Shown here in pieces: positions 12,041 to 24,060 of a DNA stretch of 44,917 nt. A program made the position numbers and the translations under genes. This DNA comes from Ophiocordyceps camponoti-saundersi (nom. inval.). Lineage: Eukaryota; Ascomycota; Sordariomycetes; Hypocreales; Ophiocordycipitaceae. Location of the stretch: contig PDHQ01000280.1 in assembly GCA_003339415.1 (NCBI GenBank), forward strand, positions 1 to 44,917, written 5' to 3'. Under the pieces are notes generated by a model, which saw only the letters and a program-made list of their open reading frames with translations, was not told where the DNA came from and made no database searches. Within the stretch, counting starts at the first letter, position 1. Every line of letters starts with the position of its first letter.

Positions 12041-15000
12041 TAATCTTAAATAACTTAAAATTAATAGATATATTAGTTAACGAAGGCTATAAGAGCTATT
12101 TCGTAATTTACTCGTAGCTAATATAAAACTTACGAATACTAATAGAAAGAATCCTAGCTTAATAAGTAAAAGGGGTAATAATAAGTAGACTAAAGGTATT
12201 AAGTATTACTTAGCTCTCGCTTAAGATAAATAGCTTTAATTAATTAATTATAATATATATAATACTAGATCTCGATTTTCTAATTATCCTTAGTAAGCTT
12301 TAATTATAATATATAAAATCTTACTTAGTCCCTTATAAAGAATAAGTATAATATAGAGATTCGTAATAATAAGTATAAGTTACTAGTACTCGCTCTTAAC
12401 TAATAAAGGAGATCTCGAATATTATATACCTTTATAGCTTAACTTTTATCTAAGAAATAAGGAGAAGATAGAAGGAATTACGCTAATAGAAAAAGGATCC
12501 TATAAAGTACTTAGAGATCTAAGCTATAAAAGTCGAAAATATAAAAAAGGCGTTATAAGATAAGATCCCCCTAATAGATAACTAATTATAAGAATATATC
12601 TTAATAGAATTCTACGATATATTTCCTCTTTTCTATAAATAGGAGGCGGATAAGTTAAACTTATATAAAAAAGGTATAAATTACTATATACCGCTTAAGA
12701 AAAAAGTAAATAGTAGAAAACCTTAAATCCTATTTAGCCCTCTTTATAGTATATTAAGAGAGGAATTACTTATCCTTAAGAAAACGTTACGAGACCTCCT
12801 TTAGAAAAGCTTTATCTAACCTAGTAGCTCGCCCGTAAGTGCCCTAGTCCTTTTTATAAGGAAACCCGGGGGAGGATTACGGTTTTATACGGATTTCTAT
12901 ATACTAAACGCAATTATAATCCTAGATAAATATCCGCTTCTTTTACTTAGTAATACCTTTCGGTTATTAGCTAAGTCTTAATAGCTTACGAAGTTAGATA
13001 TCGTATAAGCTTTTTATAAAGTATAGATTACTAAAGGAGAGGAATAGAAGATAGCGTTTAGGACCCGGTACGGCCTTTTCGAATAGATAGTTACCTTATT
13101 TAGACTTATAGGGGCCCCCGCCACCTTCTAAAAATATATTAATAGTATCCTCTAGCTATATCTTAATAAGTTCTATTTAGCTTATATAGATAATATTATT
13201 ATTTACTTAAATAGCACTAAAAAGAACTATTTCCGTAAGGTACGCTTAGTTCTCCGTAAACTTTAGGAGTATAGGCTTTATCTAAACCTAGATAAGTATA
13301 AATTCGTAGTTAAGAAAGTAAAATACTTAAAGTTTATAATACTAGCGGGAGTTAAGCTTTAGGTAGACTTAGAAAAGATTAAAATAATTATTAACTAAGC
13401 TACGCTAACTTCCCTTAAAGCTTTTCGCGGATTCCTAAATTTTGCTAACTTTTACTATCTCTTTATTATAAATTTTACTAGGGTAATAGAACTATTAATA
13501 AACCTAATAAAGAAAGGGGTTAAGTTTATCTAGAGCCCCGATTAGGAATAAGCTTTTTAGGAAGTTAAGAATCTATTTACGAGGGCCCCTTTATTAGTAG
13601 AATAGAATTTCGGGGACCTTACGTTTTTAAAAATAGATACTAGCGCCTACGCTATAGGAGGTTATCTTTACTAGGAACGAGACGGATAGAAATAACCGGT
13701 AGCGTTCTTTTCCGTAAAAATAAACGCGGCTAAATATAACTATTTTATATACGATAAAAAGATATAAGCGATTATTAGATATTTAAGATAGTAGTATACT
13801 AAACTATATAGTTATAATAGCTTTAATATTATTACTAATTATAAGAACTTAGAGTATTTTATAACTCGCTAGCACTTATTAGAATAATAAGCGTATTAGG
13901 CGGAGTACTTATTACGATTTAACTTTAAGATCCGTTATTAACTTAGTAAATAAGCTATAATCCTAAACGCCCTTTCCCGTAAGGATTAGGATAAACCCTT
14001 AACTATAGAGGAGGAAAACGCCCGCTTTATATAGATAATTCCCGAAGAAGCCTTATAATTCTACCTATAAGTAATAGTAATCGATATTTTAAGGGACCTT
14101 GCTAATATTTTAGAAAAAGAGGAAGGCGAAGATAGATAATAAGATATAGGTATAGCTGCGGAAAACGCTATAAATTTACGGAATAATATTTTACTAGAAA
14201 CTTAAGTTTTCTCTAATAATAAACTTTAGGGATTTTAGAATAGGATAGTATTATAAGACTTAGTTTTTTAGGAGGTATATTAAGCTATAATAAGGGGAGA
14301 TTACTTACTATCTCTAAAGCTATAACTTAAGGTTTAAATTATAAATTATTATATTAATACTAAAGGAAGATTACGTTTCCGCGATAAGCTTTAGGTTTTA
14401 GGAGCCCCGGTTACTATAATAAAAAACTCTAAGAAGGTACTAGCTTCCCCGCTTAATATATTACGGAATCGTCTTATTTAAATAATCTATAACTTAGCCT
14501 TAGTTAGCTATTTTAGAAAAGAAAGTATAATAGCCCTTATAACCTGCGACTTCTTCTAGCCGCTTTAATAATAATACGTCCGTTAATTCCTTAAAAACTA
14601 TAATACTTATAGTAAGACTAAGGCTTAGAAATAATATTAAGCTACCTTTCTTAAGTTATTACTTACTTTAAATTAGTTTTACTAATATATATAAATAAAC
14701 TTTATAATAGACTTCCCGCTTATAGAACGCGGAAATAAGCACTTATAGGTAATTAAAAACTAACTTAGTAAAAAGATCTTACTTAAGCTAATACCCTTAA
14801 TAAACGCTCCGCTTTATATAAAGCGGTTTTTTTAATATTTTATATAATTTTATTAGTAGCTAAGCACTATCGTAAGTAATAGAGGAATTAACTAAATAGG
14901 CGAATTCTAAAGCTACCTTTACTAACTTTACGGGATTAATTAAATACTTAATATAGCTTACTACTTATAAACTAACGGAGGATACGAGAGAGTTAATTAA

Positions 15001-15800
15001 AATATATAAGCTTACCTCTAAGTAGTAATTTCTTATAATTAAGACGATTAGGATAAATAACTTCTTATAGCTTAGCTTACGCTAAATAGTAAAGTTTACT
15101 CGGTTATAAGAATAACGCCGTTTTTTATAACTTATAAGTTTTAAGCTTTTATAATAATATTATTAAACTTAAATATTCTATAAATATTAATAAGGAATCT
15201 TAAGAGCTAGGCCGAGGACTTTATAAGATAACTATAGTAAGTAACGGACCTTTATTAAGTAGCTAATACCTTATCCTTATAAACTTAGGAGTTTTAGGCT
15301 AATAAGAATCGATAAGCGGCCGAGCGTTTCGAAGTAAGTAATAAGGTCTAGCTTAATTTACGTAATTTTCTAAGCGCATAACCTAAGAAGAAGCTTAATT
15401 AGAAGAATACTAAGTTTACGGTAGCGTAAGTTATTAACCTAACCCTTATAAAGCTTATAGGATTACTAATAAAAGCCTATAATTACTTTAGTATAAATTT
15501 ACTAAAAAGGGTAGCCTTAAACCCCTTACCTAAATAGGAAGTTACTAATTTATAGCCTCTTATAATACTAATCGATAGAGAAGATAAGTAGGAGGTTAAA
15601 AAGATTATTTTAGCTAGATAGAAGAAAGTAAGTAAAGGTAGGAGACGAGAGGTCTTCGTTAAGTAGAAAGGTTATTAAGATCTAATATAGGAACCTTTAG
15701 CAGAACTTAAGGGTATTACCACTCTTAATCGCTTTAAAGCTTTATATAGTTTAGCTATATATAATAATAAGCAGGATATTAGGAAACGTACGGTAAAATA
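12040..15800 (+). pseudogene. pol: Gypsy pol: protease-RT-RNase H-integrase-chromodomain (dead)
   Basis: Frame 1 is unbroken in register over 3.7 kb. The protease motif reads LVNEG (12073-12087), from V-D-E-G. RT has an N-terminal box near 12860 (KPGGGLRF), motif A LDIV with Asp at 12997-12999, and motif C YIDN (13183-13194), where the second Asp is now Asn. RNase H starts near 13620 (KIDTSAYA). The integrase HHCC finger has His codons mutated to Tyr at 14488 and 14509 and Cys codons at 14599 and 14608. The DDE triad is at 14710 (Asp), 14878 (Asp now Asn) and 14986 (Glu, within ERVN). The chromodomain is at about 15590-15730. Stops are TAA/TAG that restore to Gln or Trp codons. The element cannot move by itself. 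Confidence 0.95.
15590..15730 (+). other. Chromodomain at the integrase C-terminus
   Basis: In pol frame 1 the C-terminal stretch reads EVKK..., then EVFVK, a stop where Trp is expected, and KGY, followed after 5 codons by EPLAEL. This matches the chromodomain core YLVKWKGY...TWEPLENL with Trp (TGG) turned to TAG. Chromodomains of this class bind histone marks and can steer integration to heterochromatin, which fits an element sitting in RIP-silenced DNA. The assignment is from motif spacing only. Confidence 0.8.
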
Positions 15801-16389
15801 ACCGGCGGAGAATTTATATTAAAAAGCGTACTCTTAAGCGCGAAAACCCCCCCCCCCTTTATAATATTTAGCAGCGCTGCTTCTTTATAAATAATAACTC
15901 CCTAGCTAAGTAATAGCGGCGGCGTAATAGCGTCGGGGTTATCAGTTTAGCGGCGGCGGCGACGGGTACGGCGGCGGTAATAATAGTAATATTACGCTTT
16001 AAAGTAATAACCCTTTCCTTTAATATTAAAATATTAGCTAACCCCCTAAAGCCCGAAGGCTTATAAGGGGGGTAATATTAAAGATAGCGTTAATATACTC
16101 CCTAGCTAAAATAAATTAGCTTTCTATATTCTATATAGCGGGATTAGGGATATAAACTATATAATAAGAGAAATACCGCTATATATAAGCTTAAGCTTAG
16201 CTAATATCGTTAAGGCCTAAGCTACTATAATCGCTACCTAAAGCGCTTTATTAGCTTTTATTATTATTAGCGGATACTTAATATTAACAGTAATATATTA
16301 TATTATATAAGCTAAAACTAAAAGCTAAGAGGCTAGCGTATAAGTTTAGTATAAAAATATATATTTTATATAAAATATATAAGGTTTTT

Positions 16390-17235
16390 ACTTCCTTATA
16401 CGCCTTAGCGTTATAGCTTAGTTACGATACTTATATTTTTACTTAATATAGCGAAAATACGGATACTCCTAAAAAGCCCCTTTATTATTATTATTATCTT
16501 CCTTATCCTCGCCTTCGTTATTATCTTCGTTATTAATAAGGCTAGTAATAAGGGCGGGAGGAGGAGAAAGAGAGGGAGCGGGAGTAAGGGCGGCGACGGC
16601 TACGGCGGCGGGGATAGGAGTCTTAGCCTAGGATATCTTCTTCCGCGAAATAAGCTACGGAAAATATAATATTAGTAAAAAGCTACTAATTAAGTTAAGT
16701 AAAGATTTACTATAATAAGAGGAGGAGACGGGGAAAGCTAATAAGGGGCCTAAGGCCGAGAGCTTCTCTATATAATAACTTAAGAAATACCTAATAATAT
16801 TAGTAATATATTTCTCTATAACCTAAATATAAGTTCGACGAGTTTTATATAGCGAGCTATTAGTAAGATTAAGGAAAAAGCTTACTTAAGGAGATAGAGA
16901 AGGAGAAGTAGAAAAAAAAGAAAGAGGAGGAGGGGGCTTAGAATAATAACGATCCTCCGAGGCCGACTAGCGGCTATAATAGCTATCGAACTAAATATTA
17001 AAAGCTAGGAAATCCGCCTCTAAACCGAGGCCCTTATCGTTGCCCTCGATATCGGCGTTATTTTCGTCTTCGTCGCCGTTTTTATTATTATTACTATTAT
17101 CGTTCTCGTTATCTTTATCGGCGATAGTAATAGCGGCAGAGTTAGTAGCGGCGCTAGCAGCGGTAGCGATATCTTAAAAATAACTATTATACTCGCTAGG
17201 CTAAGATATCCCTATTAGTAGGAAAAACGTTAATA
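16390..17235 (-). pseudogene. Antisense decayed reading frame in the gypsy 3' region
   Basis: One minus-strand frame runs about 280 codons with only TAG/TAA interruptions of the kind RIP makes. Near its N-terminus (17170-16990) there are about 60 codons without a stop, first Ala/Thr/Ser-rich and then strongly acidic (Asp, Glu, Asn). A Pro/Ser-rich stretch (about 16940-16880), a more ordered middle (about 16870-16700) and an Arg/Ser-rich stretch (about 16620-16540) follow. I do not recognise the product. Antisense or extra ORFs are known between pol and the 3' LTR in some gypsy elements; whether this one was expressed is inference. The start is unclear because ATG would have become ATA. Confidence 0.5.
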
Positions 17236-17275
17236 TAATTAAACCCGTAAAATAGGCAGCGGATTTCCTTACTAA

Positions 17276-17325
17276 TAATAATAATAATAATAGTATTAAT
17301 AATAATAATAATAATAATAATAAGG
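17276..17325. repeat. AAT/ATA trinucleotide microsatellite
   Basis: A near-perfect run of AAT triplets (about 16 units with one interruption) lies upstream of the antisense frame. On the minus strand it reads as ATT repeats. Confidence 0.85.
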
Positions 17326-17460
17326 CTATAGAAGAAAGAAAGGAAGGAATAAAAGGTTTAATAAGTAGGCGCTATAAAAGCTATAGAAAAGTAGGGCGGG
17401 CTAGCGGAAAATCTTTTACCTAACCTTACCGTATACTATATAACGGATCCCGCACTTATA

Positions 17461-17473
17461 GGAGAGGGAAGGG
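17461..17473 (+). promoter_or_regulatory. Polypurine tract of the gypsy element
   Basis: GGAGAGGGAAGGG ends 6 bases before the 3' LTR at 17480. It would serve as the plus-strand primer for reverse transcription and confirms the plus-strand orientation. Confidence 0.85.
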
Positions 17474-17479
17474 ACCTTA

Positions 17480-17779
17480 TATTAAGGTTTAGCCCTTATA
17501 TTATATTCGGGTTATAAACCTAAATATTAAACTTATAGATTAGCCTTATAATTAAATAATAAGGCTGCTGCTATCCGGCTTAGAGGCCTATAGCGGAAGG
17601 ATTAAATAAAACGGAACGGGAAAGATAGTTAAATAGGAAGGCAAATAGGCTTTAAAGGAAAGAGCGGTATATATAGCTATTTAGCACGCTAGAGTGCGGC
17701 TTCCTTAGAAGCTCTCTATACGTAATTATTATTATATATAGCCTAGCAAATAAGTATCCCTTTAACTAGTCCCTTAATA
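17480..17779 (+). repeat. 3' LTR of the gypsy element
   Basis: This 300-bp direct repeat of 10177-10476 has the same inverted ends and is followed by the target duplication TAAAT (17780-17784). All of the roughly 22 differences from the 5' LTR are C/T or G/A, as expected for independent RIP of two identical starting sequences. Confidence 0.96.
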
Positions 17780-18381
17780 TAAATTAAATCTTATAATTTT
17801 ATATAATTAATTTATTAAACGCTATTAATAGCTAAAATATTAAGTTTAATAATAAATTTATAATATAAATAAGATATAATACTTAGCGAGGAATTTTTAT
17901 TATAAGCTTATAGTTATAAAAAACTTTTATAATTATTTTTTAAATATAGCTAGCTTGCTTATTAATCTCTAACGCTAAATTAAAGCTTTTATAAGTTTAT
18001 AATAAATTATAGCTATAAAAATAAAAACTAAAATAATAGTTTAATTTCCCTAAGCGCTTAGTTATATAATCGCTATTACTAGTTTTAATAAGTATATTAA
18101 AACTTTTATTAAAGGGTAATATTATCCGCTAAGATTTCTTTTAAATTTCCTTAGGAAATTTTATAGTAATTTTTAAAAATTTCCGCTAGCCTTTATATAA
18201 CCTTAGAAACCTTATTATAAAATTACTAAGAAAAGACTTTAGGGGGAAAAGAAGGGGAAATTACTTAGAAATATAATTACTTTTTTACTAAGATTTTATT
18301 AAGATTTCTAAGCGGATTTCTATACTTTTTCCTATTTTTATTAATATATACTTTTATATATTTTATTAAAATTTCGCCCTT
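17780..18381 (-). mobile_element. Repeat Y, copy Y1, 5' part
   Basis: The reverse complement aligns with 24100-24640 of Y2, including the G-rich motif near 18240-18262 that matches 24180-24225. With 9761-10176 it forms one Y fragment interrupted by the gypsy element. Its right end meets the 5' end of X2 near 18382. Any encoded frame is unreadable here; see Y2. Confidence 0.75.
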
Positions 18382-19425
18382 TTAATAACTTTTTATATAT
18401 TTTATAAATTCCTTACTTATAGCGATATAGATATAAATTTCTTATTTTTATATTATAAGTAAACTCCGCTCCTTTTATTATTTTATAACGATAATAAGCT
18501 ACGCTTAAAGTAACTCTAAAAGGGAGGGCAACGCTATATAAGTTAATTATAACTATAAGAATTTTTTATATAAAATATAGCTTTACTTTAAATTATAATA
18601 ATCTTAAACTTAAAAATTTATTATATTTATTACTTTATTAAAAGCTAAAGTAAATATTAGTAAAATTATTTTAAAAAAAAATTCTATTTTTATATAAGTA
18701 ATTATTAAATAAATAGCGAAATTTAAAAAAAAAATTTAAGAAAGCGCCCCTTTTACTCTAACTTTATTAATTAGTAATATCTTTTTAACTATTATAGCTA
18801 TAGTTTCTTTTTTTTCTATAGCTTTAAAGGAAGTAAATCTTTTTTAATATAAGCTATAATTATAGCTAAAGCGCTAAAGAAAACTATTAAAAAGTAAATT
18901 CCTAAGTAATATAAATAATAGCTTATAATTTATTTTAATTTTATTATTACTTTACTTTAAGTTTAAAGCTTTAAAATAATTATAATAAATATTAATTCTA
19001 AATTTTATAAGTAAAGCTAAGCTTTTATAATAAGAAAATTACTTAATAGTAATATTATAATAATATTTTAAAATATTATTTATAAGCTTTAGTTTAATTT
19101 AAAATAGCTTTTAATTATTTTTAAAAATAAGGTATATTTAATTAATAAAAGTTATACTCTTATTATAAAAAAGGTATAAGCGTAAGCTTTATAATAAAGT
19201 AATAGAAAAGCTTTTTAAAAAAAGATTAAGTTTTTAAATAAAATTTTAATAATATAATTATATATAAAAAAATATTATTTAAGAATTTAATAAAGCTTTT
19301 TAATAATTCTTATTAATAATATAATAAATATAAATTAAATTTATAATAAAAATATAATAATATAAGCGGAGATTTTTAATATTAATATATATATATTAAA
19401 AGTTTAACTTTAATAATATTTAAAT
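18382..19425 (+). mobile_element. Repeat X, copy X2, 5' part
   Basis: This is the forward copy of X from its usual 5' end (ATATTTTATAAA) to 19425, where X3 is inserted. It aligns with 19432-20460 of X3. The end sequence 19411-19425 recurs at 21291-21306 with one base of difference, marking the X3 target duplication. No coding region is recognised. Confidence 0.85.
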
Positions 19426-21290
19426 AATTTTTATATATTTTATAAACTCCGCGCTTAAAGCGATATAAATAAAAACTTTTTATTCTTATATTATAAGTAA
19501 ACTCCGCTCCCTTTATTACCCTATAGTAATAGTTAGCCGCGCCTAGAGTAACTTTAGGGGGGAGGGCGACGCTATATAAGTTAATTATAATTATAAAAAT
19601 TTTTTATTTAAAATATAGCTTTACTTTAAATTATAATAATCTTAAACTTAAAAATTTACTATACTTATTACCTTATTAGAAGCTAAGGTAACTATTAGTA
19701 AGATTATTTTAAAAAATATTTTTATTTTTATATAAGTAATTATTAAATAAGTAGCGGAGTTTAAAAAGGTTTAGGGAGGCGCCCTTTTTATTTTAATTTT
19801 ATTAGTTAGTAATATCTTCTTAGTTATTATAGCTATAGTTTCTTTTCTTTTTTATAGCTTTAGGGAGAGTAAAACTCCTTTAATATAAGCTATAATTATA
19901 GCTAAAATATTAAAAAAAATTATTAAAAAGTAAATTTCTAAGTAATATAAGCGATAGCTTATAATTTATTTTAACTTTATAATTATTTTACTTTAAATTT
20001 AAGGCTTTAAAGTAATTATAATAAATATTAATTATAAACTTTATAAGTAAAGCTAAGCCCTTATAATAAGGATACTATTTAGCGGTAATATTATAATAAT
20101 ATTTTAAAATACCGTTTATAAGCTTTAGTTTAATTTAAGGTAGCTTTATACTGCTTTTAAAGAAAAGGTATACTTAACTAATAAAAGTTATACTTTTATT
20201 ATAAAAAGAGTACTAGCGCGGACCTTATAGCGGGGTAGTAAGGAAGCTTTTTAAAAAAAAATTAAGTTATTAAATAAAATCTTAATAATATAATTATATA
20301 TAAAAAGATATTATTTTAAAACTTAGCAGAGTTTTTTAATAGTAATTATTAATAATAAGGCGGATATAAACTAGATTTATAATAAAAATATAATAATATA
20401 AGCGAAGATTTTTAACGCTAAATTATATATATTAAAAGTCTAACTTTAGTAATATTTTATATATTACTTATATAGATATATTATTAAATATTATATAATT
20501 AAGCTATAATATAATAAATATTTTACCGCTTTATATATAAAAAGTAAATCTGCTTACTTTATAGCTTATAGAAAAAGATTATATTATTACTTTTTTTTAA
20601 AAGTCTTACTTTAAGTAAAGTTAACTTTATTTTAAAATAAGAGCGGTATAGGACTAGGTAAAGAACGCGTATATTACTTAACTTTAAAAGTTTATAAATA
20701 AAAACTTTATATATATTACCCCTTCTCTTCCCCTTTTAGCGCTAATTAGAAGTTAATAATAACTAGGGTAAAAACGCTAAAAAGCAAATATAATAATAAC
20801 CCCTCCTCTAACTTTAACTTTATACTTTTCTATAGCTTTATTATAGTAATTTAGCTATTTTTTAAAATTAGCTATATTAAGGTTTATTATAAGATAATAA
20901 AACCTTTATATATTCCTAAGCTACGCTTATAAGGCCTTAATTAATTAAACTATTAAGGCCGCTTTAATTAAATATAAGAAGTTAATTTATAGTAATAATA
21001 ATAGCTAGGAGGATAAGTAAGCTATATAAACTTTATACCGGACTTAATTTATATATACTCTTATTATCGTAAAGTCCGCTTTAGAGGAAATATTAGCTTT
21101 TAAATTATTAGTTAATACCTAACTTATTAAATATATAAAATGCTAAGTATAGGCGAGGTTTAACTTAAAGCTAAGGTAACGCTTAAAGGGAGGGTTTTAC
21201 TTTAAGTTCTCTAGTTTTTCCCCCTTTTAAAATATATATAAGATAGTTCTAAGCTATATAAGGTATACTAGTATATAAATATTATTATTA
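19426..21290 (+). mobile_element. Repeat X, copy X3, full length, nested in X2
   Basis: This complete 1865-bp forward copy is inserted inside X2, with a target duplication of about 15 bases (19411-19425 and 21291-21306). Its length equals that of X4 (1866 bp). The 5' end has two related ACTCCGC-containing segments (19445 and 19500). The 3' end reads GGTATACTAG, then an AT-rich tail with ATT triplets (about 21278-21290). Ends lack terminal inverted repeats. A long target duplication, a triplet tail and absent inverted repeats point to target-primed retrotransposition. I find no reverse transcriptase motif in any frame, so the element was probably non-autonomous. Confidence 0.85.
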
Positions 21291-21545
21291 TAATAATATT
21301 TTAAATATTATTAACTTAAATATATTATAAAATATTATATAATAAAGCTATAATATAATAAGTATTTTATTACTTTATATATAAAAAATAAGTTTATTTA
21401 TCTTATAGCTTATAAGAAAAAATTATATTATTATTTTTTTTATTAAAAGATTTATTTTAAGTAAAGTTAACTTTATTTTAAAATAAAAGTAATATAAGAC
21501 TAAGTAAAAAATATATATATTTTCTAATCTTAGAGGTTTATAAAT
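21291..21545 (+). mobile_element. Repeat X, copy X2, continuation
   Basis: This stretch aligns with 20455-20705 of X3 and continues X2 after the X3 insertion. It breaks off near 21545, so about 590 bp of the X2 3' end are missing. Confidence 0.8.
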
Positions 21546-21895
21546 TAACTTTTTTCTTTTTATTAATATTTTTTATTTTAATAGTAAGCTAGTATTATAT
21601 ATTATTTATAAAGCTACTTTATTTTAAGCTATAATATTTATATAAAATATATAAGTTATAAATACTTAAAATATCTTATATAAGTATTAGATTTATACTT
21701 ACTAAGGTCCTTTACTTATTATTTTATATAATACTAATATAAGATTTTCCTTAATAAAGTTTTATATAAATACTAAACTATTTAAAACCTTGTATAAAAA
21801 AATACTTATTAAAGTATACTAAGCTATTAGTAAAGTTAAATATATATATATCCCTCTCTATCAAGCGTATAATATTTTATAGAAAAAAATTAACT
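21546..21895. other. AT-rich spacer, no gene seen
   Basis: This stretch lies between the truncated end of X2 and X4. It carries no recognisable element or reading frame; a few CA and TG dinucleotides survive (for example near 21790 and 21861). Confidence 0.5.
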
Positions 21896-21914
21896 TTAAA
21901 ACTAATAATATTAT
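21896..21914. repeat. Left target-site duplication of X4
   Basis: TTAAAACTAATAATATTAT is repeated exactly at 23781-23799 on the other side of X4. At 19 bp it is the cleanest insertion signature of the X family. Confidence 0.9.
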
Positions 21915-23780
21915 AATAATAATAATAATATTAATATGTTTATATACCTTATATAGCTTAAACCTTACTTATATATATTTTAAAAGGAGGAAAAACTAGA
22001 GAACTTAAAGTAAAACCCTCTCCTTAAGCGTTACCTTAACTTTAAGTTAAACCCTTTCTATAGCCGGTATTTTATATATTTAATAAGTTAAGTAATAATT
22101 AGTAATTAAAAAGCTAATATTTCCCCTAAAGTAAACTTTACGGTAATAAGGGTATATATAAACTAGGTTTAGTATAGAGTTTATATAGCTTATTTATCCT
22201 CCTAGCTATTATTCTTATTATAAACTAAATCCTTACGCTTAATTAAGGTAGCTTTAATAATCTAATTAATTAAAGCCTTATTAATATAATTAAGTAATAT
22301 ATAAAGGTTTTATTATTTTATAATAAAGCTTATAATAGCTAATTTTAAGGAATAGCTAGATTATTATAATAAAGCTATAAATAAGTTCGGAGAGGAGGTT
22401 AAGAGAGGCGTTATTATATTCGCTTTTTAGCGTTTCCGCCCTAGCTATTACTAAACTCTAGTTAGTACCGAAAAAAAAGAGGGTAATATATATAAAATTC
22501 TAATTTATAAACTTTTAAGGTTAGGAAATATATATATCCTTCGCTTAATCTTATATTACTCTTATCTTAAAGTAAAATTAACTTTACTTAAGGTAAGACC
22601 CTTAATTAAAAAAATAATAATATAATCTCTTTTTATAAGTTATAATATAAGTAAACTCGCCCTTTATATATAAAGCAGTAAAGTATTTATTATATTATAG
22701 CTTTACTATATAATATTTAGTAATATATTTAAGTTAGAAATATTAAAAATATTATTAAGGTTAAACTTTTAATATATATAGTTTAGTATTAAAAATCTTT
22801 ATTTATATTATTATACTTTTATTATAAATTTAGTTTATATCTATTATATTATTAATAATAATTATTAAGAAACTTTATTAAGTTTCTAAATAATATTTCT
22901 TTATATATAATTATATTATTAAAACTTTATTTAATAACTTAATCTTTTTTAAAAAAGCTTTTTTACTCCTTTACTATAAGGCTTATACTAGCACCCCTTT
23001 TATAATAAAAATATAACTTTTACTAATTAAATATACTTTTTCTCTAAAAATAATATAAAGCTATTTTAAATTAAACTAAAGCTTATAAATAATATCTTAA
23101 AATATTATTATAAGATTACTATTAAGTAGCTTTCTTATTATAAAAGCTTAGCTTTACTTATAAAGTTTACGGTTAATATTTATTATAATTACCTTAAGGC
23201 TTTAAACTTAAAATAAAATAATAATAAAATTAAAATAAATTATAAGCTATTACTTATATTACCTAAAAACTTACTTTTTAATAATTTTCTTTAGCGCTTT
23301 AATTATAATTATAGCTTATATTAGAAAAGTTCCGCTTTTTTAAAGCTAAAGAAAAAAAAAGAAACCGCGGCTATAATAGCTAAAAAGATATTATTAACTA
23401 ATAATATTAAAGTAAAGGGGGCGCCTCCCTAGACCTTTTTAGACTTTACTATTTATTTAATAATTACTTATATAAAAATAAAAATATCTCTTAAAATAAT
23501 TTTATTAATATTTACCTTAGCTTTTAATAAAGTAATAAATATAATAAACTTTTAAATTTAAAATTATTATAATTTAAAGTAAAGCTATATTTTAAGTAAA
23601 AAATTTTCGCGGTTATAATTAATTTATATAGCGTTACCCTCTTTTTTAGAGTTACTCTAAGCGTAGCTTACTATTAGTATAAGGTAATAAAGGGAGCGGA
23701 GTCTGCTTATAATATAAGAATAAAAAGTTTATATTTATATTATTATAAGCGTAAAGTTTATAAAATATATAAAAGTTATA
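21915..23780 (-). mobile_element. Repeat X, copy X4, full length
   Basis: This complete 1866-bp reverse copy is flanked by an exact 19-bp target duplication. It starts (element 3' end) with an AAT-triplet run (21915-21930) followed by the conserved TATACCTTATATAGCTT and ends (element 5' end) with AGTTTATAAAATATAT. It aligns throughout with X1 (both halves) and with X3 and X5 in reverse complement. GC-richer islands conserved among copies lie at about 21980-22060, 22380-22480 and 23380-23440. Confidence 0.9.
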
Positions 23781-23799
23781 TTAAAACTAATAATATTAT

Positions 23800-24060
23800 T
23801 ATTTTTAAAATAGCTATAAAAGCTATAAATAATATAGCTAGCTTAAATAGCTTTATTCTTACTCTTTTTATTTTTAGCGTATACTTTTATATTTTATATA
23901 ACTTACCCTTATCCCTTAATATTATTATATATACTTATATAATTTAAAAGGTAATAAAATAAGTATAATAAATTAAAGTTTAAGTAAATATTTTACGCGC
24001 CTTTTATTATAGCCGGGTTACGTTAAGTAAATAATAGTATTAGTATTATAAATAAAGATT
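23800..24060. other. AT-rich spacer, no gene seen
   Basis: No reading frame, repeat copy or motif was recognised between the right target duplication of X4 and the start of Y2. The exact start of Y2 is not defined, so the right part may belong to Y. Confidence 0.45.

Larger units (their letters stand above)
15800..17460 (+). other. Gypsy 3' region between pol and the 3' LTR
   Basis: This 1.65-kb stretch after the chromodomain is far longer than needed for a polypurine tract. It is less AT-rich than the surroundings in places (15900-15990, 16550-16630, 17030-17170). A poly-C run sits at 15847-15857. The minus strand carries a long decayed frame, entered separately. On the plus strand I see no continuation of pol. 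Confidence 0.7.
10177..17779 (+). mobile_element. Ty3/gypsy chromovirus, full length, RIP-dead
   Basis: This 7.6-kb LTR retrotransposon lies on the plus strand, flanked by the 5-bp target duplication TAAAT (10172-10176 and 17780-17784) and inserted in repeat Y1. The 300-bp LTRs begin TATTAAGG and end CCTTAATA, that is TG...CA after RIP. Internal order is gag with a zinc knuckle, protease, reverse transcriptase, RNase H, integrase and a C-terminal chromodomain. That order and the chromodomain identify a chromovirus of the Ty3/gypsy (Metaviridae) type. Gag lies in frame 2 and pol in frame 1, and pol keeps register from 12073 to 15700. Decay has therefore been almost entirely by transition rather than indel. 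No solo LTR of this family is seen in the window. Confidence 0.97.

Noticed and set aside
13180..13200. Gypsy reverse transcriptase as an active enzyme
   Set aside because: The catalytic YIDD box is now YIDN, and many stop codons interrupt pol.
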